A program made the translations under genes and the position numbers. From Catonia carolina (Eukaryota > Arthropoda > Insecta > Hemiptera > Achilidae), in contig JAQMRL010000005.1 in the NCBI GenBank assembly GCA_035578175.1, positions 57,269,722 to 57,333,721 of the forward strand: DNA of 64,000 bases, read 5' to 3'. This document shows, piece after piece, positions 51,959 to 60,900 of the stretch (within the stretch, counting starts at the first letter, position 1; the number at the start of each line of letters is the position of its first letter). The notes below the pieces were generated by a model. The model had not been told where the DNA came from and ran no database searches. It was given only the letters and a program-made list of their open reading frames with translations.

Positions 51959-54900
51959 AATAAAACAGTTTTATACAAACAACTGAAGATGTAACATCTT
52001 TTATAGATTTTAAAAAAAATTAGTTTCAAAGATATTATAAACTCTGATGATGGTGGATCCACCAAAACACGTGTACATGAATAATAAAAATTAAGGCAGC
52101 TTAAAAAAGGTTAGTGAAATTTATTATACAAAATAGAATTAATTTCAAACTGCAGGATACATTGTAAGGATTTATTTTTGATATAATAAGTGATAAACAT
52201 TACCTTTGGACTGGTTTTAGCGTGTATAAGTAAAGATGAATCGTAAGCGATTTTAAATGGTTGCATAGCTAAACAAAGCCATGTACTGACAAACGGACAT
52301 GATGCCATCAAAAGATTATCCAGTTTGCTATTCTTTACCAGATTGTTCCATACCTGACAACACAATAATAAGTTACATACATTTAATAATATTCCATGCA
52401 GACTGTAATAACATTGAATTTTGTAGCACGCAATTCTTGGCACTTACACTCAATACTTGTAGACCCACTTAATCAAAATATATCAGATGGAAATTAGAAA
52501 ACTGATTTTTTTGTTCCAGACTTTCTCCTGTTTTTTTAAGTAGTAATCAGATGGTGACACTAAGGAGTGGCGTTCCATTACCTTATTAGAATGGGTGACC
52601 TGAAAAGAAAAAATTTAATTGTCCTGCTGCTGACGCAAGCAGGCTAATGTGACAGCAGCGATAGTATCTATGGCATTTCATTGTACTCCAAAGACATCAT
52701 CCTATTTTCTCATGAAATCATCCATTTGGTATCATCAAAGTTTGGAAGCCGTAACACAAGTTTAAAAGACATTAGAATCATAAGTTCAGAATTTTGAAAG
52801 AATTACAATGTGTGATGGAAATTTGCACACGGAAAGCTTTATTTTCTTAGAAAAAAAAAGATTGACCACAATCAGTCCAGAGTGAGCTGAGATTATATTG
52901 GACAATAAAACTGTTATCCCTTTGAATTTATAGATTACATTAACGTAACGCAGTTCAAACTGTTGATCTAATTTTAGGCCATGCACAACTGATGGTGGGG
53001 GAGGCAACAAATCGTGCTGCAACTAGTTAAGTATAAGTTGGAGACCGGTAAATATTGTTCTTTTCTAGTACGGAATTTTTGAATGCATCTATAGTGCTTA
53101 CAGAAATAGAATATCATAAAAGGGAAAATTTTTATTCCCTCTAAAGTGTGTAGATAACATTGATGGTTTGGGAATTGTTTGTTTTGAATGGAAGTCCATC
53201 CAGCTTGTGTGTAAGTCAACGTACATTCATTTTCTTTAGTTTGTGTTGAAGCTATGACATTTCTATAATAGAATTTGCCCTTGAAGAGGGAAGACAAGTC
53301 CATTTTACTTTTCAGGTGGAGGTTTACCATCACAGAGGCAAAAAATTCGACACTGCAGAGTTGCAAAGGACATGTAACGGCTTCCTTCTAACTGCACCTA
53401 CAGAATTTTTCAAAACACGTAGTTGTAGGGAAAAGAATTTTCTACATTGCTTTACTTACAGCTGTAACCAAAATATAAAAGTGGCTCTGTGACTTCACCG
53501 TAAAGAATGTAAAATACCATCCCTTCATCCTTCCCTGTGATGGGAAAATGGACTCATGTTGAACATTTTGTAACTTCATCAAATATTTATGGAAATTTAA
53601 ATAAAAAAAAACCTTTATTCAGTAAACTCTTGTCTACAAAACATGTTTTGTAAATTTCTTTGCTAATCTGAAGTTTAAGCCTGTTATAGTAAAAATTTAA
53701 AGTAAACACAAAAATTTTCGCTGATGAAAATTTCACTCGCCTAAATGCAAAGAATTATGAAGCGATTTTCTTGTAATTATATTCAAAAGGCGCGTACATA
53801 TATGAATCAACTGTAGTTTTTCAGAATTTTTCATCAGTAATGACGTTAGATAAAACAGTTGTTTTGAGAGCGCGTTTTGATTTTTGCAATTCTTCTGTTT
53901 TATGAGAAACAGTCCATTTCATAAGGGTTAATACACCCTAGGGATAAGTCTTGTGTTGGATAAAAACTGGGAAAACAATGTTATATTTGTTATTTATTTT
54001 TAAGTAACTTGCCAGTTGGAAGACGTAAAAAGGCTGCAAATGGCAAGAGATTGTTTATATTTATTTTAACACTTTCAGCCCCATGTGTATCAATTTGATA
54101 CACCCTCTAGTTTTTACCCAACCCATGTGTGTCAAATTCTGCCACGGAAGTTTCACCACAAAACCCATGCTGCAACTGATGATCTGTTTACTTAGCCCAA
54201 AAGATTGTGTTTTTACAAAAATGGCTTTAAAGGTGACCAAAGAATGAACTAAATAAGTAAAATTAATATTTACAACAACTATGTAGGTGTTCAGGCCGTG
54301 TTTAAAATATATAATTACACATGGGCTGTGCAAAAAATAAGAGTAAGAAAATTGCTTATATTAGTTATCCCACTAGAGTTGATTTTTGCGACCCAACAAT
54401 TTAGAAAGTTTACCACAGCCCAATACAAACAGAAACAACATTGAAATAAATGGCACTGTTTATGCTCAGCACATTAAAAAATTTAATAATGAGGAGTTAA
54501 TTCGATACACCCGGTCCAACCGAAAAGTACAATGTGTATACTCATATACATATGGGTATACTGGAAAGTACAATATATTAGTTTGCCCAATTATATTTAT
54601 TTGGGCAATAGTAAAACATGCGTATTTCTTATCCGGGACTCAAATTGTTAAAATTTAATCCATACAAAACGCAAGATGAGTATAGGATAGATCAGTACCA
54701 CCATTACACCACTTAATGAAATGTTAAAAAAAAAACAAAAAATTAAACAATATCAATCACACACAATATAAAACCCTATTATTTTTTATAAATTGCTGCA
54801 CTATAACCTTTCTAACTATGTAGGATCTTACCTCTCTTTTAAATCTTTTCTCGCAATCAATCACAAACAAACTTTAAGAAAGATAAGACTTCAGTTTTCA

Positions 54901-57900
54901 TCAACCATATGATGGTTTTTCCTCATAGAAAACCAAAATATTCTGAAAAATCAGAACGGTGCCTTGTGAGATGACCATGAGGCTTTCCCATCAAACCATC
55001 ACTTTCTACTGACTTTGCACACAGTATGGACTCCTTAATGAATAAGCAAGGTACACTGAGAATTTTATTTTGCTTAAATATCTCTACACGACTTCTATCC
55101 CACATTTTGTATCTTACTATCAATTTCTACATCAGAAGTATATCTCATTAACCAATACTGAAACAGTAGGAACAGCATCACACATGACAATACAAACATG
55201 TACATTTAGAGTGGTTACATACTTTTTCGACAATATCCAAATTTGGTTCGATAAGAGCCCTCTGATAAACGTATCGTAGAGCATCTTGAAGCGTACTATG
55301 ATCCCATAAAAGTGTCGTTCCATTGTTGGCCGACGTTAGGGTGTAGAGAGTCTGAAGCGTTGCACGACGGACGGACGTTGTGTTGTGCATTAGAAATGGC
55401 CACAGCCGGGAGATGACTAGTTGATCTGAACTGCAACGATCAACAAGCAAACAAAATTAATCAATTTCATTTTCTCTTTTCCACATTTTAAAATTGTCCC
55501 TGACAAGCAGATTTAGGCAATGGATTTACTGGAAGGAGCTGATCTATCATAAATATAGTTCTTCTATCTTTTACACACTTTTTATTAAAGATGGAGTGAG
55601 TCGTAAGAAGGCTGGTAATTTTGAATACGTACAAGTGACTACTGCAAAAGGTACCTAGTACATTTGGTATCGGTTATAAGTTACCGATTACCCAAGAGTT
55701 ACTAACCAAAAAATAATTTTACCATTTGAGGGTCGTGTCCAATATATACCAAAAAGCAGTATTTCTGATGTGTTATACTTGCCTACCTGTGTCTGATATA
55801 CCTGACATCAAAACAATTTGCATTTAATTAGTCTTTGCAAATTAATTTTATATTACTTTCAGTTAAATGGATTTGTAAACGATGTAGATTCATAAAAAAT
55901 AAATATATGTCAATTTCAACAGGTTCTGCAATTATAATTATTACATTGAATCACATGACACTTCAAGAGCATACTTGCATTGAGTAACCTACATGGGCCA
56001 GGATGTTTGTTTATGTTGTGTACTTAAAAAAAAAATGTACACATATTTATTGAAATTTTAAATAAATAATAAAACAAAAATCCCTTTTTTAATGTTAGTA
56101 ATTTGTTAACTTCACCAGTACATAAATCTTGCCTGTAAACGACTGTTGGTTTACATTCTGTTGTGAAATTCTTTCTTTTAATTTTTTGAGTTTACTTAAT
56201 ATATTAACTTATAATCCATTAACTTTCATTTCTATAGAAGTAAAATTGACAAAGATACAAACATTGTGTGGTATGTGCGTTTTCTTACATGAAAATGCTG
56301 TATCATCTAAAAATTTTGTAAACCATATAAAATTTACAAGAATAAATGAATGAAAATTTGGTTTCTATATCCTATTTCACTTGATTTGGAACTAATGTAC
56401 ACAAATCATACTAGGACAATTGGAAAAATGACACTAATGTGACCAAACAGTCTGTATCAGACGCCCAATTGCCCAGAGCATAAAGACAAAAACAAAAATG
56501 TTTACCATACAAGCAATGGTGGTGTATAGCACTTGCTTATAGTGACAATTCCTTCCACAAAATCTTAACCTATAAAAATCTTTTGTTCTTAACGAATAAA
56601 AAACGTTGATTACCTGATCATATCTTTAGTAGCAGGTATACTGAGCAGAGCAGCTAAAAGGCCCATGAAGCTATTACAAGCGGCCGCTAATTCATCTTGA
56701 TCGGCCAAAAGATCCCATAAGCATTTTATTGTGACTGGAATTTCATGAGGTATTTGAGAGACTAGTGTTGATGCCACCGGTATCAAAGACGCAGCTGCAA
56801 CCGACGCCACATCATCTACTGGATCACTGAGACCCGATAAAACGGACGGAAATGCTATCGGCAACAGAGTTTCCACCAAATCCTAAATAAGACAACAATA
56901 CACCTCATAAATTTTTCAAGATTAATAAAAAAAATACATTTGTATCCAGACCCTGTTCCAACTAATGCCATGTCTGGGTGTTAACACAGACCTCTTTATC
57001 TTTCTCAATTTTCCCTCCACAACCTGCCTACACATGTATCATGTATCCTCTTCTCTCCACACTGCCTTTGATTTCCATCTTAATATCCCTCTACGGCATC
57101 CTTACAGTCTTCTTCCATCACCTCCAGATCCTTTTCTTAAGTTCTCCATCTCCACTCATTCTTTTAGCACACCCATACCAACATAACCTAATACTCTTAA
57201 TTCTTTCTCCATCCCTCTTTCACACTGCCCTCACTCTTTTGCACTCCCACTCCCTCTTTCACATTCCCCTCCCTCTTTTACGCTCACCCTTTTCTTCCTC
57301 CTCTCATTCACCCACTCTCTCGTAGAGGGATAAGCCTAAATATTAACACTACGTTAAATTCATTACTTAGGCTATAAATTTATTTAAAATATTTTTCACT
57401 GTTTATGAGTTCTGCTGTTCCACACGTTACAGCCCCACCAATATCAGTGCCTGCAAACAGTCCGAGAAGCTGCCTGCTGTGAGAAGCGCAGCCAGAAGTG
57501 CCTCCTCTCCACTATGAAGTGGACTCACCGAAGGGGTTTTTAGGCCGCTGTACTGGCCCACGAGGGACACTCGCAATCCGTCTTCCAAACAAAGAACAAG
57601 AAGAAAGAAGAGAGCAAGCAAGAACAGCCCAGCCGAGACCGGACAAACAATCCCTGGTTCACGCTACCGGTCACCCTTCGCCGACCCAGAAAGAACTACC
57701 TCAACCACTTAATCGGCCCACGGCTTACGTCGAACTAACACTGCGGGGCTCTGGGGGCCCAGTGGGAAGGGCTCTAAGGGAAGGTTAGATCTGAACCCTT
57801 TAACCGAGCCGTCTCTCTTTGGGCTCTGCTTCCTACACGCCGGCTTGTCGCGTCCACCAACCCACAATGGCCCTTTTCAGAGCCACCAACACAATTAAAC

Positions 57901-60900
57901 GGCCCTTTTCAGGGCCACCAAACTCACAAGCAAGGTTTCACCCCATGTCGTCGGCCCCGGCCGGTGACAAGACCAATCAGAACGTTTGCCAGCGTTGTCA
58001 GATTGTACAAATGTATCAGCCTGACAAACATACGTGCGCATACGTATAAGAGCTGCAGTAGTTCACTCGAGCGTCTTGCATCTTGTACTGAACACATCGA
58101 TTACAGAGCGCGTTTAAAGGCAATACTTTATAATATAATCACCTGGTTGTATGTTCATACGTTATAATTGTTATTGAAAGACCAAAAAAATAGCAGACAA
58201 AATATATAACACAGCACCAATCTTAATGCCATGGGAAAATGGGGGTAATGGTAGATGCAATCAGAGTTGTACTGAGGCTTAAGTAACAGCACAAGTAATT
58301 ATAACAAGATTCTGTAGTAAATAACAAACCTGTCTGACAGCAAGCAGATATTTCAAACCAAGAAGCCCTCCATGTCTAGCTTCCCACTCGGTGTGTTTTA
58401 ACAGTTGCAACAATACACCGAGTACTTTTTCAACACGATCCTTACTCATCAAGTGGACTAGTGAACCTGAAATTAACAACACAAACATTCAAAATCTGGT
58501 GTAAAAGATTCACACAACTTTCTCTTGCCAATGTTAATAATGAAAACTATAACCTACTTTTACTCACGAGGGAACAATGTTAATAGAAAAAACATAATCT
58601 AATTTTAATCATAAGTGAATGATGCTAAATGAAAATCAACCTTCGTTAGACTTAAAAAAAAACAAAAAATAATAAATTGACAGCAATTAACTGTGCTGTA
58701 AAAAATATGCTTGATATAAAAGTAGTAGATTTTATAATTTTTTACAACTTTATTTATGTAATTTTTGCTCTAAAGTTCATAAATAAGGCTGCAATCTTAA
58801 TAAAACATTTTTAACAAGAAAGCACTGCCCCTAACAAATTTTCAGTAGACATGCAGCTTACCCTAAGTTGTAGAGCACAAAAAACGTAGTAAATAAAGCA
58901 ATTTTAAACAAAGCTGTAGAAACCATTTTAAAGAAAATTGTAAAAAAACTGCATGAGTAGACTACTGCCAGTTGATTAATTTTTAAGAAAATGTTAATTT
59001 TGGGACCTCTAATAGAACCTTACTCAAGTTCCAATTTCAACTACACATGATATTGTGTTCTATAGATATTTTGTTTACATACACGCACGCGCGTATGCAT
59101 GTGCACAAACACACAGAGGAAAACACACACACACTTACATACACATGCACACAGACCAATCTGACAAAACTTTTCTTTTTTTGTTCAGACCTGAAAACTC
59201 AACTTTGAAAAATCTACATGAAAACAATACTATCCTTACCTATATTTCATATACAGCAAGAGAACATAATAATTGCTAAAGTGGGGGCATAGCCCTCTAT
59301 CTTGAAAATATAAAATTATTATTATTATTATTATTATTATATAAACACTGATCTAATCAGGGAAATTGGATCAGGGAAATTAAGGAGGACATGAACAGAC
59401 TCCAGATCTCACTAGAGGACCTCAAAACAAAATCTGGAAATTACCACAGGCTGAAGACCACAAGACTTGAACAGCAGAAACTGACGAAACGACAGAAAGT
59501 TGTGTATTCTGACAAGGAACGGCAGAGAAGATCGGATGGATTGAAGGAATACTGGAGAAAGTTCAAGGAGGGAAACATCAGGAAAGGACTCCAAAAACTG
59601 AAAAACTGAACAGAAACAATTAAAATGAGTTTTTAAGTTTGATGAACTTATGTAGTCCTATGTGGCTTAAAAAAAAACTGACCTAAAGCTTGAGCACACG
59701 TCTCCCTGACCGGAGCGACGACCTGATCGGACACAAAATCACCAAAGCGATCCAAAGCTAACACACAGATCAATCTCAACGATACATCTTCCAGCCAGAA
59801 CTGATGTAATTCTTCCATCTGATAACAGAATGAACAAAAACCAATTATTATACAATCCTTTACATTCCAAATTACACACCAAAAACATTTGTTTTTCAAC
59901 TGCTTGCCCATTCCCTAAACCAAGAAATACAATTGTATCATTCCTGTAGATTCACACAGTGCTACAGTTTTAAAAATAGCCAAGTTTATTTTTTCAGAAA
60001 TACTGAGACATCTTTACGATGTAATCAAGTAACTACCATAAAACATCAATTACTACTGATGTAGCTTCTTAAGCAGAGTAGATAAATTTATTAATAATAA
60101 TAATAATGCTTTATTTTTCCACTATTACAAAAGTTACATCCACCTTTTACACACATCTTACGGCTTGACCGCAGTCATCAGCCGGAAAATCAGAGTACAC
60201 TTACCAGTTAATTAAAATATTAAAAAATACAGTATATCCATCAATCTTCATTAGAAAAAAGAAATTATACAACCAATTTTATAAAAATGACATACACACA
60301 TTTTGAAGCATAACGACATAATGAAAAATTACATTAAAGCACATAAGGAAATAAATTCAAAAACCAAAACCCATCATTTTTTTTTTAATAAAATTTATCA
60401 GCAGAGCAGATAAATTTATTATAAAAAAATCTGTTGTGAACACTTATACGACTTTCTCTTGTTAATTAAATAACTTTTAAAAACACTGCTTATGAAAGAA
60501 ATATCCATCACAATTAAAACTGTAAAAATAACCTATGTCAAATCAGCAGTAAACAACAATGCACATGTTGAGTATATGATAACATCGAACTATCTAATTG
60601 TCCTAATTTTTTTTTAATATATCGATACATGAAAATATTGCCCATAATGGGCAGCTGGAGTGTTAAATTAATTACACTCGATCTGTTGATCCACGGCTAT
60701 AAAAAATAGTTCTCTTTCTTATCACATAGTCAGCCAATTATATGACTGAACTATTTAAAAACAGAAAAGGTAGAGGTGTAAAGGACACTAGTCAGAGTTA
60801 TCTCCTCTGAAAGTAACGAATTTCACTATACAGCTAGACTCTGTGGTGAATGAAGTGAAGGTGTCATTTGCAGGGTGGAAAGTGGGTGCTTTTCAGAGGG

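Larger units (their letters stand above)
50155..52130. repeat. Composite unit with ~105-bp inverted ends and internal tandem repeats
   Basis: AATAAATTTCACTAACC to GGTGGATCCACC at the left (50160-50235) is reproduced in reverse at 52055-52130. Between them, a block of about 130 bases (ACAGTTCTATACAAATGACTG, GTAACATCTTCTATAG, (AAT)n) occurs three times, at 50320-50455, 51823-51950 and 51962-52045. A LINE and a SINE sit inside. Confidence 0.8.
57415..57975 (+). repeat. GC-rich repeat H, copy B, with two histone-type 3' stem-loops
   Basis: Second copy of the GC-rich repeat at 33365-34075, in opposite orientation. Shared blocks include CACCAATATCAG-like, CAGCCAGAAGTGCCTC, ATGAAGTGGACTCACCG, CGCTACCGGT and the stem-loop cluster with downstream AGCAAGGTTT and GTCGTCGGC. 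The open frame 57498-57788 has no recognisable domain. Divergence between copies is substantial, yet both hairpins are kept. Confidence 0.75.

Noticed and set aside
52974..53366. Firm piggyBac transposase call
   Set aside because: TTAA-type ends nearby are suggestive, but no catalytic Asp motif or Cys-rich domain could be read, so the family is left open.
56978..57325. 115-codon plus-strand ORF
   Set aside because: Pure CT-rich composition effect; Ser/Leu/Pro-rich peptide without homology.
57869..57916. Histone gene next to the stem-loops
   Set aside because: No H1, H2A, H2B, H3 or H4 peptide could be read in any frame nearby on either strand.
59055..59279. ORF with a His/Thr-rich stretch
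   Set aside because: Driven by a CA-rich simple repeat (about 59080-59150).
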